Below, piece by piece: positions 1-8,491 of a stretch of 64,000 bases of DNA. Each line of letters begins with the position of its first letter. Position 1 is the stretch's first letter. The translations under genes and the position numbers were made by a program. Origin of the DNA: JAVKBW01 sp040222995 (lineage in GTDB: Bacteria; Pseudomonadota; Alphaproteobacteria; UBA8366; Aestuariispiraceae); NCBI GenBank assembly GCA_040222995.1, contig JAVKBW010000034.1:62001-126000 (forward strand), written 5' to 3'. The notes under the pieces are model-generated. The model saw nothing but the letters and a program-made list of their open reading frames with translations. It was not told where the DNA came from and did no database searches.

Positions 1-694
1 GCCCTTTCGGATCGATACCGAGAGGATTGTTCGACCCGACAACGTGCAGCGCAGCAACGTGCAGGATGACAACGCCCAGGATAAGGAACGGGAACAGATA
101 GTGCAGGGCAAAGAACCGGTTCAGGGTCGGGTTATCGACGGCAAAACCGCCCCAGAGCCATTGAACGATCGGCTCGCCGACGAGCGGCAGGGCAGAGAAC
201 AGGTTCGTGATAACGGTCGCTCCCCACAGGCTCATCTGGCCCCAGGGCAGAACGTAGCCCATGAAGGCGGTACCCATCATCAGGATAAGGATGACCACGC
301 CCAGAATCCACAGCAATTCCCGCGGCGCCTTGTAGGAACCGTAGTAAAGGCCGCGGTAGATGTGGATATACACGACGATGAAGAACATAGACGCGCCGTT
401 CATGTGAATATAGCGCAGCAGCCAGCCGTAATTGACGTCGCGCATGATGCGCTCGACACTGTCGAACGCCAGATCGATATGCGCGGTATACTGCATCGCC
501 AACATGATCCCGGTCAGGATCATCACCACAAGGGTGATCATCGCCAGGGCGCCGAAGCTCCAGAAATAGTTGACATTGCGCGGCATCGGGAAGGCCCGGT
601 ATTCCGCATGCAAGAACGAAAAAATCGGTAAGCGCGCTTCGACCCATTTGACGGCGGGATTTGTGAATTCGGGCGCTGGTCCGTGACTAGACAT
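1..694 (-). CDS. petB: Cytochrome b of the bc1 complex (partial, 3' end outside window)
   Basis: Membrane subunit of ubiquinol:cytochrome c reductase, which carries the two b hemes and the quinone sites. The reading frame starts at an ATG at 694 and stays open to base 1, giving about 231 residues of the N-terminal half. Typical features are visible: WVEARLPIFSF near the start, RYIHMNGAS and the IHIYRGLYYGSY helix with heme histidines, GYVLPWGQMS with the Qo-site region, and a second histidine pair in ALHYLFPF and LHVAALH. An AAAGGAA ribosome site precedes the start. It lies 29 bp downstream of the Rieske gene in the same direction, so this is a petABC (fbcFBC) operon; cytochrome c1 should follow outside the window. 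Confidence 0.95.
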   Translation of the reverse strand, partial: MSSHGPAPEFTNPAVKWVEARLPIFSFLHAEYRAFPMPRNVNYFWSFGALAMITLVVMILTGIMLAMQYTAHIDLAFDSVERIMRDVNYGWLLRYIHMNGASMFFIVVYIHIYRGLYYGSYKAPRELLWILGVVILILMMGTAFMGYVLPWGQMSLWGATVITNLFSALPLVGEPIVQWLWGGFAVDNPTLNRFFALHYLFPFLILGVVILHVAALHVVGSNNPLGIDPKG

Positions 695-723
695 TATTCC
701 GTGTTCCTTTCCTGGTCGCGGCC

Positions 724-1263
724 TTAACCGATGCGAACGGTTGTATCGGTGAGGAATTCATACCCTGGAACCAAAAGATTCGAAGGCGCAGGGCCTTTGC
801 GGATGCGCCCTGACGTATCGTAGTGCGATCCATGACACGGGCAGAACCAGCCGCCGAATTCACCTTTCGGGTCGCCGGATTTCTGACCCAGCGGAATGCA
901 GCCAAGATGGGTGCAGACACCCACCATGATGAGGAATTCAGGGTTTTGAACACGATCGGCATCCGATTGCGGATCGATCAGGTCGTCAAGGTCAACAGCC
1001 TGCGCAGCATTGATTTCCGATTCTGTCCGGCGGCGGATAAACACCGGCTTCTTGCGCCAGAGAACGGTGATCGACTGACCGACTTCCAGTTGGCTGAGGT
1101 CGACTTCCGTCGACGCCAGCGCCAGAACATCGGCTGACGGGTTCATGCTGTCTATAACTGGCCAAACAAACGCGGCGGCGCCTACGCCGGCCGTCGCAAG
1201 AGCCAAAATCGAGAGAAAATCGCGCCGACCTTCTGTGTGATCGTCCTGAACGGTATCGCTCAT
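724..1263 (-). CDS. petA: Ubiquinol-cytochrome c reductase iron-sulfur (Rieske) subunit
   Basis: The 179-residue Rieske subunit of the cytochrome bc1 complex transfers electrons from ubiquinol to cytochrome c1. The cluster motifs CTHLG and CPCHGSHYD supply the two cysteines and two histidines that hold the 2Fe-2S center, plus the disulfide cysteines. The N-terminus has RRDFLSILALATAGVGAAAFVW, a twin-arginine signal anchor with a single membrane helix, as is normal for bacterial Rieske proteins. The start has a good ribosome site (AAGGATGGAG, then ATG at 1263). It is the first gene of the operon with cytochrome b downstream, and the promoter must lie in the 1264-1591 gap. Confidence 0.96.
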   Translation of the reverse strand: MSDTVQDDHTEGRRDFLSILALATAGVGAAAFVWPVIDSMNPSADVLALASTEVDLSQLEVGQSITVLWRKKPVFIRRRTESEINAAQAVDLDDLIDPQSDADRVQNPEFLIMVGVCTHLGCIPLGQKSGDPKGEFGGWFCPCHGSHYDTSGRIRKGPAPSNLLVPGYEFLTDTTVRIG

Positions 1264-1591
1264 ACCTGCTCCATCCTTCTGTAACGGCGAAACCCGCCGT
1301 CTATCCGCGTCATTAGAACTTCAAAACCATAAAGGAGAAACCGGAAATATTGCGTTGACAGCCAGTCACGGTAAGGCGTCGAATCAGACGTCCGTCAGGC
1401 CGGACCAATAATAATTGCAAGCAGCCTGCTACCGCTTGGCAATTCACACAAATCTTTCCTATGACTCCCCCACCACGTCCAAGAAACATTATCAGCACGC
1501 GATGCTTTCGTATACTCTATCAATCCAATGCTTGCAAAGGGTTGCGGGCGATTTACTCTGCAAACATTGTTGTATTTTTTGAAAGCATCCT
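1264..1591. other. Divergent promoter region between petA and trmL
   Basis: About 330 bases with no convincing gene separate the divergently transcribed bc1 operon and trmL. It must hold promoters for both directions. I see no clear hairpin terminator or tRNA. Short frames crossing it have no family resemblance. It is somewhat more AT-rich on the trmL side. Confidence 0.5.
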
Positions 1592-2056
1592 GTGCGGATT
1601 GTACTTTTCCAACCCGACATCCCGCAAAATACCGGGACAATCATTCGACTTGGCGCTTGTTTCGGCCTTCCCGTCGACATTATCGAGCCATGCGGCTTCG
1701 TCTGGTCGGAACGAAAGCTGAAACGCGCCGGAATGGATTATCTTACGCTGGCCAATGTAACGCGATACGAAAACTGGGAGAAATTTACGTCCGAAACGTC
1801 GGGACGCCTCATTCTGCTGACCACGAAGGCCACGCAGGAATATCGCCACGCAGCGTTCAGAAAGGACGATCGCCTGCTTTTCGGAAGGGAAAGCGCCGGC
1901 GTTCCGAATGAGATACATCAAAGTGCGGACCTTCGTCTTACAATACCAATGGTTCCCGGCGTCCGATCGTTGAATGTCGCCATGGCCGTCGCGGTCGTGA
2001 GTGCGGAAGCACTGCGGCAGACCGACGGCTTTCCCGTGCCAACCCAAACTGAATGA
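1592..2056 (+). CDS. trmL: tRNA (cytidine(34)-2'-O)-methyltransferase
   Basis: SPOUT-class enzyme that methylates the ribose of the wobble base of tRNA-Leu isoacceptors using S-adenosylmethionine. The 154-residue protein has the family length. Visible motifs are the N-terminal LFQPDIPQNTGTIIRLGACFG, the central LFGRESAGVPNEI, and the trefoil-knot cofactor loop region IPMVPGVRSLNVAMAVAVV. The start is a GTG at 1592, which begins exactly at the usual family N-terminus (M/V-RIVLFQPDIPQN). hemF follows after 10 bp, so the two are probably co-transcribed. Confidence 0.93.
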   Translation: MRIVLFQPDIPQNTGTIIRLGACFGLPVDIIEPCGFVWSERKLKRAGMDYLTLANVTRYENWEKFTSETSGRLILLTTKATQEYRHAAFRKDDRLLFGRESAGVPNEIHQSADLRLTIPMVPGVRSLNVAMAVAVVSAEALRQTDGFPVPTQTE

Positions 2057-2066
2057 AAGAGACATC

Positions 2067-2942
2067 ATGACGCAGACTGATCCGGTTTTGGAGCAGAGAA
2101 AGGCAACCGCACGCGCCTGGTTCGAGGACTTACGCGACAGGATTTGCTCCGCCTTCGAGGCGCTCGAGGACAAGGGCGGCGCCCAGTTAACCGGCGAACC
2201 CGGCCGATTCGAGCAAAAATCCTGGGAACGTCCACCGGAAGAGGGCCTCGCCCATGGCGGCGGTGGCGTCATGTCGGTCATGCGGGGCCGGGTCTTCGAA
2301 AAGGTCGGTGTTAATGTTTCGACAGTGCAGGGGAAGTTTTCCGAAAAGTTCGCGAAGGAAATCCCCGGCGCCGACAAAGACCCGACCTACTGGGCCACCG
2401 GCATTTCACTGGTGGCCCACCAGCATTCGCCGAAAATGCCGGCCGTCCATATGAACACCCGCTTCATCGTTACCGGAAAATCATGGTTCGGCGGCGGCGG
2501 CGATCTCAACCCCGCCTTTCCGGATGACCGGGACACGGCGGATTTCCACAATGCCTTCAAGCAGGCCTGTGACAAACACGACCCCGACTATTTCGAGAAA
2601 TACAAAAAATGGTGCGACGAGTACTTTTTCATCAAACACAGAAACAGGGCGCGCGGCGTCGGCGGCATTTTCTACGATTATCTCAACACCGATGACTGGG
2701 ATGCCGATTTCGCCTTCACGCAGGATGTCGGCAGGGCGTTCCTCGATATCTATCCGAAACTGGTGGACCGGCACCTCAACGACACCTGGACGGATGAAGA
2801 CCGCGAAAAACTGCTGGTCTATCGCGGCCACTATGCTGAATACAATCTCGTCTACGACCGGGGGACCCGGTTCGGGCTGATGACGGGCGGGAATACCGAA
2901 GCCGTTCTGATGTCGCTGCCTCCCGAAGCCAAATGGCCCTGA
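2067..2942 (+). CDS. hemF: Oxygen-dependent coproporphyrinogen III oxidase
   Basis: Soluble enzyme that decarboxylates coproporphyrinogen III to protoporphyrinogen IX with O2 during heme synthesis. The 291-residue length suits the family. Motifs include GGGVMSVMRGRVFEKVGVN, VHMNTRFI, the WFGGGGDLNP stretch and FIKHRNRARGVGGIFYDY. I chose the ATG at 2067 because it follows an AAAGAGA ribosome site. An upstream in-frame ATG at 2001 would overlap trmL by 56 bases and adds residues unlike the family. Other heme genes (hemC, hemD fusion, hemY) lie about 21 kb away. Confidence 0.96.
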   Translation: MTQTDPVLEQRKATARAWFEDLRDRICSAFEALEDKGGAQLTGEPGRFEQKSWERPPEEGLAHGGGGVMSVMRGRVFEKVGVNVSTVQGKFSEKFAKEIPGADKDPTYWATGISLVAHQHSPKMPAVHMNTRFIVTGKSWFGGGGDLNPAFPDDRDTADFHNAFKQACDKHDPDYFEKYKKWCDEYFFIKHRNRARGVGGIFYDYLNTDDWDADFAFTQDVGRAFLDIYPKLVDRHLNDTWTDEDREKLLVYRGHYAEYNLVYDRGTRFGLMTGGNTEAVLMSLPPEAKWP

Positions 2943-3035
2943 AAAACACGGGTATCGGCGTCTGCTGAAAAAGTCATTGGGGAAGCAGCCTGCCGGAGGC
3001 TATAACGGCGGCAATCAAATCAAGAGGATTTTACG

Positions 3036-3566
3036 ATGATGAGACTTGCCGCCGCCTGCCTGATGCTGATTTCAACCGTTGGTGCCGCCCATGCCGACGA
3101 TGCCGCAAAGTTTTTCGGCCATTTCAGGGGGTCCGGCATCTCGGAAAACGCCGATTCGATTTACTTCGCTGTTTCGGTTCGCGATCTGGACGTCGAAATT
3201 TCTCCTGTCGACGGCGGCGGTTTCAGCATCGCCTGGACAACCGTCACCCGGGAAGGCGGCGACCCCGACAATCCGAAGGTGAAGAAAAAAGGCACGTCGA
3301 TTACATTTTTCCCGACTGACCGGCCCGGTGTGTATCGCGCCAAAGAGGAAGGCGACCCGATTGACGGCGCGCCGGTCTGGTGGAGCCGGATCGACGGCAC
3401 CTCGCTGTATACCTACATGATGCTGATCGAAGAAGACGGCACGTGGCAGGTGCAGAAATACGTGAGGACCGTGTCCGGTTCGGGCATGACACTGACATTC
3501 GAGCGGATCATCGATGGCGAACAGGCGCGTCAGGTGAAGGCGCGGCTGGTCAAGGTCGGCGAATAG
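3036..3566 (+). CDS. Exported protein of unknown function
   Basis: A 176-residue protein with a clear secretory signal peptide: MMRLAAACLMLISTVGAAHADD, with likely cleavage after AHA. The mature part is rich in beta-strand-like alternation (DLDVEISPVDGGGFSIAWTTV, ITFFPTDRPGVYRAKEEGD, GMTLTFERIIDG). I do not recognise a named domain. It looks like a small periplasmic beta-barrel or lipocalin-type fold, but that is only an impression. A GAGGAT ribosome site precedes the ATG. It stands alone between hemF and the convergent CCA enzyme gene, with only 4 bases between the two stop codons. Confidence 0.75.
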   Translation: MMRLAAACLMLISTVGAAHADDAAKFFGHFRGSGISENADSIYFAVSVRDLDVEISPVDGGGFSIAWTTVTREGGDPDNPKVKKKGTSITFFPTDRPGVYRAKEEGDPIDGAPVWWSRIDGTSLYTYMMLIEEDGTWQVQKYVRTVSGSGMTLTFERIIDGEQARQVKARLVKVGE

Positions 3567-3570
3567 ACCG

Positions 3571-4815
3571 CTAGCGTCGAATTCGGTCCAGAGCGTTTTT
3601 CAGACAGGCGTCGCGCCCGGGTTCGAACTTCCGTTCAATCCACCAGTCTTCGGTCTCACCCAGTATGGCACCGACATCCGGCCCGGGCGACATGCCGGAA
3701 TCCAGAAGGTCCTGCCCTCTGATCGGAAAAACAGGAGCATCCCAATTCCTCGCCCTGTCTATCGCTGCCCCGACGCCCGCCTCCACATGGCCGCCGGCTT
3801 GCTGCAACAACGCGGAATCGAGAACCGCGCGCGCGCCGTTTCGATACAACTGGCTTTCAATTGCCGGGCCGTCCAGCCGGAACCCGTCCCGCGCCGCGAC
3901 GATTCGTCGGGTAATCGCATTCGACAGTTTCAGCCGATCGAATGCTGCCCCGGCAATCGCCGGATCATCGGACAGAAGCGCCATGAACCGCAATTCGGCA
4001 TCGTCCTGCGTGGCGGCTGGCAGGCCTGTCAGCCTTTCAATGCCGAACGGCCCGACACCGAAAGGATGCAGGCAGCCCGCTTCTTCCATCAGTCTTAGGG
4101 CCGGCACCGGGTCCGGTGCTTCCAGCAGCCGGAAGAATTCCTTGGCCAGCCTTTCGCCGGAAAGGTTTTCGAGCCCGGGCGCATTGATTCTGCAGGCGTC
4201 CAGCGCCTCCGGATCAGGATCGCCCTTTCCATAATGCGCCAGGAACCGGAAGAAACGCAGAATTCGCAAAAAGTCTTCCTGTATTCGGTCCGTTGCCGAA
4301 CCGACAAATCGCACCCGTCCCGCTTTCGCATCGGCGAGGCCGCCGGTGTAATCGACCAGCAACCCGTCGCCAGACAGAAAAAGGGCATTCATCGTGAAAT
4401 CACGGCGCATCGCATCTTCGCGCCAGTCATCTGTATAAGCGACCTGCGCATGCCGGCCATCCGTCGCGACATCGCGGCGAAGGGTTGTCACTTCGATTAC
4501 GCGGTCGGGGAATACGGCTGTGATCGTTCCGTGGTCAAAGCCAGGTGAAACAAATTTGATCGACGCAGCCGTCAGGGCGTCCTGCACCTGTGCCGGCAGC
4601 AGCACCGTGGCGATATCGATATCATGAATATCGCGCCCCAGAATCGCATCGCGAACGCATCCCCCGACAAAACACGGCGTCCCGCCGGCACCGGACAGCG
4701 CCGCCATAACGGCCGCAACCGAGGGTTCCCGCATCCAGGGAAAAATCGGCAGCGTATGCGTCTGGGCGGTCTCGCCAGGCCCGGTCATGTCCACCTCAAT
4801 CGCCGGAAAAATCAC
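3571..4815 (-). CDS. cca: CCA-adding tRNA nucleotidyltransferase / poly(A) polymerase family
   Basis: Class II nucleotidyltransferase that adds or repairs the 3' CCA of tRNA. The family signature FVGGCVRDAILGRDIHDIDIAT with the two catalytic aspartates lies at about residues 48-67, followed by RRDFTMNALFLSGDG, LRILRFFRFLAHYG and the ERLAKEFFRLL helix. The frame can start at 4815, overlapping the previous gene by 20 bases, or at the ATG at 4788, just after that gene stops; the second would give 405 residues. It is the last gene of a four-gene minus-strand operon (DUF1285, Nudix, DUF6111, CCA) common in alphaproteobacteria. Confidence 0.92.
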   Translation of the reverse strand: MIFPAIEVDMTGPGETAQTHTLPIFPWMREPSVAAVMAALSGAGGTPCFVGGCVRDAILGRDIHDIDIATVLLPAQVQDALTAASIKFVSPGFDHGTITAVFPDRVIEVTTLRRDVATDGRHAQVAYTDDWREDAMRRDFTMNALFLSGDGLLVDYTGGLADAKAGRVRFVGSATDRIQEDFLRILRFFRFLAHYGKGDPDPEALDACRINAPGLENLSGERLAKEFFRLLEAPDPVPALRLMEEAGCLHPFGVGPFGIERLTGLPAATQDDAELRFMALLSDDPAIAGAAFDRLKLSNAITRRIVAARDGFRLDGPAIESQLYRNGARAVLDSALLQQAGGHVEAGVGAAIDRARNWDAPVFPIRGQDLLDSGMSPGPDVGAILGETEDWWIERKFEPGRDACLKNALDRIRR

Positions 4816-5083
4816 CCGGAACGATTTCTCCGTTTTCCAGTCTGGGCGGCGTATAGTCCGTCTCGCGTTCCTTTCGATCCAGAAAACTTGTGCCGATCAG
4901 CGTCGCCGCCATCAACAGGACGCCGCTGGCGATCAGAATGACCCAGGGCCACTCCTGCCAGTGCGGAATCGGTCGTCCCTCTTCCTCGGCCTTCCGCCGT
5001 TTATACGTCGCCCAGTTATAGGCGATATAGACAATCAGGGGCGCCAGAAGCGGCAGGCCTATCGTTATCAGTTTTCGTATCAT
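4796..5083 (-). CDS. DUF6111-type small membrane protein
   Basis: A 95-residue protein with two membrane helices: residues about 4-24 (ITIGLPLLAPLIVYIAYNW) and about 46-65 (WVILIASGVLLMAATLIGTSFL). A basic stretch and a proline/tryptophan-containing loop (RPIPHWQEWPW) lie between them. It resembles the DUF6111 proteins that sit in the same place in many alphaproteobacteria. Its ATG overlaps the stop of the Nudix gene by 4 bases (ATGA), showing translational coupling. Function is unknown. Confidence 0.8.
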   Translation of the reverse strand: MIRKLITIGLPLLAPLIVYIAYNWATYKRRKAEEEGRPIPHWQEWPWVILIASGVLLMAATLIGTSFLDRKERETDYTPPRLENGEIVPGDFSGD

Positions 5084-5742
5084 GGAGTCTTTCCGGCGCT
5101 TGCAGCCATGTCAGGCATCAAACGCGCCGCTAGGTTGACCAGCATACCCGCCGTCGCCCCCCATATATAATAATCGCCGAAGGGCATGGCGTAGTAGTGC
5201 CGTGTTTGTCCCTGAACCTGTCGGGAATCCTTTCTTCTGTTCCCGGGGTCCAGCAGATATTCCAGCGGAACCTCGAATACTTCATCGACCTCCGAAGGAT
5301 CCGGCGAAACCGGAAACGGGGGCACAATCAACCCTACTACAGGGGTAATGTCGAATCCTGTTCGCGTCACATACCGGTCGAGCATGCCGATAACATCGAC
5401 ATGTTCTTTCGGCACACCAACCTCTTCATGGGTTTCCCGCAAGGCTGTGTAGACGGCGTCGGTATCGGCGGGCTCCGCCTTGCCGCCAGGGAAACTGATC
5501 TGACCGGCATGCGCATTGAGATGGGAGGTACGGCGGGTCAGGAGAACCGTCAGCCCCTCCCGGCGCTCCACCAGCGGCACCAGAACCGCAGCCGCCACCA
5601 ACCGGCCGCGAGGCGGCTTGAACCCCGGATTCAGATCGTGATCCCCGCGGTTACCGGATGGCGGCAGAGCCAGCCGTGACCGCATCGCGTGCCGGTCAAT
5701 AGTGCGGCGGGTTTCTTCGGACAGGGCTTTGGATGCATTCAT
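5080..5742 (-). CDS. Nudix hydrolase, CoA-pyrophosphatase type (NudL/YeaB-like)
   Basis: A 220-residue Nudix hydrolase. The Nudix box is complete as GGKAEPADTDAVYTALRE followed by THEEVG, and it is preceded by LLTRRTSHLNAHAGQISFPGG, the extra signature (UPF0035) of the coenzyme A diphosphatase subgroup. The expected reaction is hydrolysis of CoA or CoA derivatives to phosphopantetheine and 3',5'-ADP, a housecleaning role. It overlaps the downstream DUF6111 gene by 4 bases and follows DUF1285 closely, so it is within one operon. Confidence 0.9.
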   Translation of the reverse strand: MNASKALSEETRRTIDRHAMRSRLALPPSGNRGDHDLNPGFKPPRGRLVAAAVLVPLVERREGLTVLLTRRTSHLNAHAGQISFPGGKAEPADTDAVYTALRETHEEVGVPKEHVDVIGMLDRYVTRTGFDITPVVGLIVPPFPVSPDPSEVDEVFEVPLEYLLDPGNRRKDSRQVQGQTRHYYAMPFGDYYIWGATAGMLVNLAARLMPDMAASAGKTP

Positions 5743-5755
5743 GACGCTTTACCTG

Positions 5756-6325
5756 TCAGTCTGCCGGCATGTCGCCAAGCGTGAAACGGCAGCCGGCGCT
5801 TTCGACCGACAATACTGTCCTGCCAGCCTCTGTCCGGGCGTCCGCCAGATCGACGAGCTCATAGAAAACAGGTCGCGATATCAGCGCCTCCAGTTTGCCG
5901 CGAAACGTAATATAGGGCGATGGTTCGCCGGTTTCAGGATCTACCTCGACTCGGAGCGGATGATCCGCATCGGCTGTCACCCAATGGTCGAGGCTGGTTC
6001 GAAATCGCAACACCTGCTCGCCGTTCCGGTTTTCCGTTGCAAGTTCCACGGCCACGAAAGGCGCATCGTCCACCGTGATCCGGCCGCGCTCGCCCGGGGT
6101 AACCAGCCAGTAGTCGCCGGCCTCATCGCGTTGCAGAACCGTCGAGAAAAGCTGGCAGAGCCGCAGTCTTTTGATCGGGCTTTCCTGATAATACCAGGTA
6201 CCGTCCCGCCCGATCCGGATATCGAACGTGGATTCATGGTCCGGCCAGGGAAACCCTTCCAGTGCGCCGCCGCTTTCAATCAATTTTGCGAGACGGCCGG
6301 GATTGGCTTCTTGCCCCTTCATCAA
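5756..6325 (-). CDS. DUF1285 family protein
   Basis: A 189-residue soluble protein matching the DUF1285 pattern: DIRIGRDGTWYYQESPIKRLRLCQLFSTVL, then DYWLVTPGERGRITVDDAPFVAVEL and a C-terminal PYITFRGKLEALISRPVFYELVDLA. The biochemical role of the family is unknown. It is the first gene of the minus-strand operon that continues through Nudix, DUF6111 and CCA enzyme, and it is divergent from the MoxR operon. This arrangement is recurrent in alphaproteobacteria, which supports both calls. Confidence 0.87.
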   Translation of the reverse strand: MMKGQEANPGRLAKLIESGGALEGFPWPDHESTFDIRIGRDGTWYYQESPIKRLRLCQLFSTVLQRDEAGDYWLVTPGERGRITVDDAPFVAVELATENRNGEQVLRFRTSLDHWVTADADHPLRVEVDPETGEPSPYITFRGKLEALISRPVFYELVDLADARTEAGRTVLSVESAGCRFTLGDMPAD

Positions 6326-6523
6326 TGCACCTTCATCCTAAGATATGCGACATATACTGCTTCGCGCATTCAACACCTGCACATTGTTGCCGTATTTGTT
6401 GTCGATAATATAAGGCTTCGTCCTATCTATTAGGAGGAAGAATATTGAATTACGGCTAAGTTATTCGTGAACGGTCGCGTATTAGAAGCGCTAGAACGAT
6501 ACAAACGATGATTGGAGACAGCC

Positions 6524-7552
6524 TTGACCCCTCCGGAAAATTCGACTGGCAGCGCCCTTCCTTCCCCGTCCGATGAACGGGAAATCGCCGCGGATGCCCA
6601 GAAACTGGTAGAAAATCTCGGTGCGGCGCGCGATCAGATCCAGAAAGTGTTTTACGGCCAGCAGGAGGTAATCGACGAAACGCTGATCACCCTGCTTTCA
6701 GGCGGTCACGCGCTTCTTGTCGGCGTTCCGGGCCTGGGAAAAACGCTTCTGGTCGAAACGCTGGGATCCGTACTCGGCCTCACCGAGACCCGCATCCAGT
6801 TCACACCCGACCTGATGCCCGCCGATATTCTGGGGTCGGAGGTGCTGGACCAGAACAAGGACGGCAACCGGTCCTTCCGGTTCATCAAGGGGCCGGTTTT
6901 CACCCAGTTGCTGATGGCGGACGAAATCAACCGGGCCAGCCCGCGCACGCAGGCGGCCCTGCTGCAGGCGATGCAGGAAAACCGCGTCTCCATTGCCGGC
7001 GAGTATCACGACCTGCCGCAGCCGTTTCATGTTCTGGCGACGCAAAACCCCATCGAACAGGAAGGAACCTACCCGCTTCCGGAAGCCCAGCTCGACCGGT
7101 TCCTGATGCAGATCGATATTTCCTATCCCGATTCCGGCTCGGAACGCGAAATCATCCTGAACACGACCGGACTGGCCAAATTCAAGGTTCAGGAGACCCT
7201 CAGCGCCCAGCAACTGACCGAAGCGCAAACGCTGGTCCGGCAGGTGCCGGTGGGTGAAAGCGTTATCGATGCAATCCTGGCCCTGGTTCGCAACGGTCGC
7301 CCGGAAACGAGTGAATTGGACATGGTGCGCGACTACGTCGCCTGGGGACCCGGCCCGCGCGCCAGCCAGGCCCTGATGCTGGCCAGCCGCGCCCGCGCCC
7401 TGCTGACAGGGAGATACGCGCCGTCTGTGGACGATGTCATCGCCCTGGCGAAACCGGTGCTTCGCCATCGCATGGCCCTGGGCTTTGCCGCCCGGGCGGA
7501 AGGCCTGACGATCGATCAGGTCATTACATCGCTGACGGAAACTCTCGGCTGA
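6524..7552 (+). CDS. MoxR-family AAA+ ATPase
   Basis: A chaperone-like ATPase. The Walker A motif is GVPGLGKT, Walker B is LLMADEINRA, and the sensor region has NPIEQEGTYPLPEAQLDRFL. MoxR proteins work with von Willebrand/DUF58 partners in maturing or activating membrane or metallo-enzyme complexes. I place the start at the TTG at 6524, six bases after a GGAG ribosome site; a TTG at 6512 would place this site inside the gene. It heads a four-gene operon with DUF58, a BatA-DUF4159 protein and a large membrane protein. Confidence 0.93.
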   Translation: MTPPENSTGSALPSPSDEREIAADAQKLVENLGAARDQIQKVFYGQQEVIDETLITLLSGGHALLVGVPGLGKTLLVETLGSVLGLTETRIQFTPDLMPADILGSEVLDQNKDGNRSFRFIKGPVFTQLLMADEINRASPRTQAALLQAMQENRVSIAGEYHDLPQPFHVLATQNPIEQEGTYPLPEAQLDRFLMQIDISYPDSGSEREIILNTTGLAKFKVQETLSAQQLTEAQTLVRQVPVGESVIDAILALVRNGRPETSELDMVRDYVAWGPGPRASQALMLASRARALLTGRYAPSVDDVIALAKPVLRHRMALGFAARAEGLTIDQVITSLTETLG

Positions 7553-7567
7553 TTGAAACTGGAAAGC

Positions 7568-8491
7568 ATGTCGGACCCGGCCATCCCGCAGAAAACGACG
7601 ACAGGCGCCGCCATTGACCATGCGCGTGCGGTTCGGCATCGCGCCGAAGCGCTGGGCGACAGGCTGCCGGCATTGCTGGTTGAAGCAGAACGCGTCGCCG
7701 CCGTAATCGCGCAGGGTACGCACGGCAGACGGCGTGTCGGCATGGGCGAAACATTCTGGCAGTACCGGACCTACGATACGAGCGATCAGGTTCAGACAAT
7801 CGACTGGCGCCGGTCGGCCCGGTCGGATTCCCTGTTCGTCCGCGAAACCGAATGGGAAGCGGCGCAAAGCGTATGGGTCTGGCGGGACGGGTCGCCCTCG
7901 ATGAATTACACGTCCGACAAGTCCCTGCCGACAAAACGGGACCGGGCGGATTTACTGCTTCTTGCCAATACGGCGCTGCTGTTGCGCGGCGGCGAACGCG
8001 TCGGCCTGCTGGGCGGCATGACCGCGGCGGGCACCGGCCGGCATGCGCTACGCCGAATCGCATCGGAAATCCTGTTAACTGATGGATCGAAACAGGACCT
8101 GCCCGACCCGGTCGATCTGCCGCGCCATTCGCAGGTTATCCTGTTCGGCGATTTTTTGACCGATGCCGAAGCCGTTCGCCAGCGCATCGCCGCCTATGCC
8201 GACCGCAGAATAAAGGGCGTCATCTGCCAGATTCTCGACCCGGCGGAAGAAACCCTGCCGTTCAAGGGCAGAGTCCGCTTCTCGGGTCTTGAAGAGGAAG
8301 GGGAGACGTTGCTGAGCCGGGTTGAAACCCTGCGGCAATCCTACACGCTGCGGCTCGATGCCCTGCGCGACAGCTTGCGCGACATCGCCCGCCATACCGG
8401 ATGGATGTACATGATGCATCGCACCGACCATCCCCCCGAAGCCATGCTGATGGCGATGCATCAGGCCCTGTCGCGGGCGCCGAGGCGGTAA
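7568..8491 (+). CDS. DUF58 (von Willebrand-like) protein
   Basis: Partner of the MoxR ATPase. The DUF58 signature is visible as WQYRTYDTSDQVQTIDWRR followed by ARSDSLFVRETEWEA and WVWRDGSPSM, the MIDAS-like start of a VWA fold. The frame is open from a TTG that abuts the moxR stop, but the ATG at 7568 has a GGAAAG ribosome site and is preferred, giving 307 residues. The stop codon overlaps the next start as TAATG at 8489-8493, so translation is coupled. Confidence 0.9.
   Translation: MSDPAIPQKTTTGAAIDHARAVRHRAEALGDRLPALLVEAERVAAVIAQGTHGRRRVGMGETFWQYRTYDTSDQVQTIDWRRSARSDSLFVRETEWEAAQSVWVWRDGSPSMNYTSDKSLPTKRDRADLLLLANTALLLRGGERVGLLGGMTAAGTGRHALRRIASEILLTDGSKQDLPDPVDLPRHSQVILFGDFLTDAEAVRQRIAAYADRRIKGVICQILDPAEETLPFKGRVRFSGLEEEGETLLSRVETLRQSYTLRLDALRDSLRDIARHTGWMYMMHRTDHPPEAMLMAMHQALSRAPRR

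Noticed and set aside
1553..2377. A 274-residue minus-strand frame
   Set aside because: Runs antisense across trmL and hemF; no motif seen.
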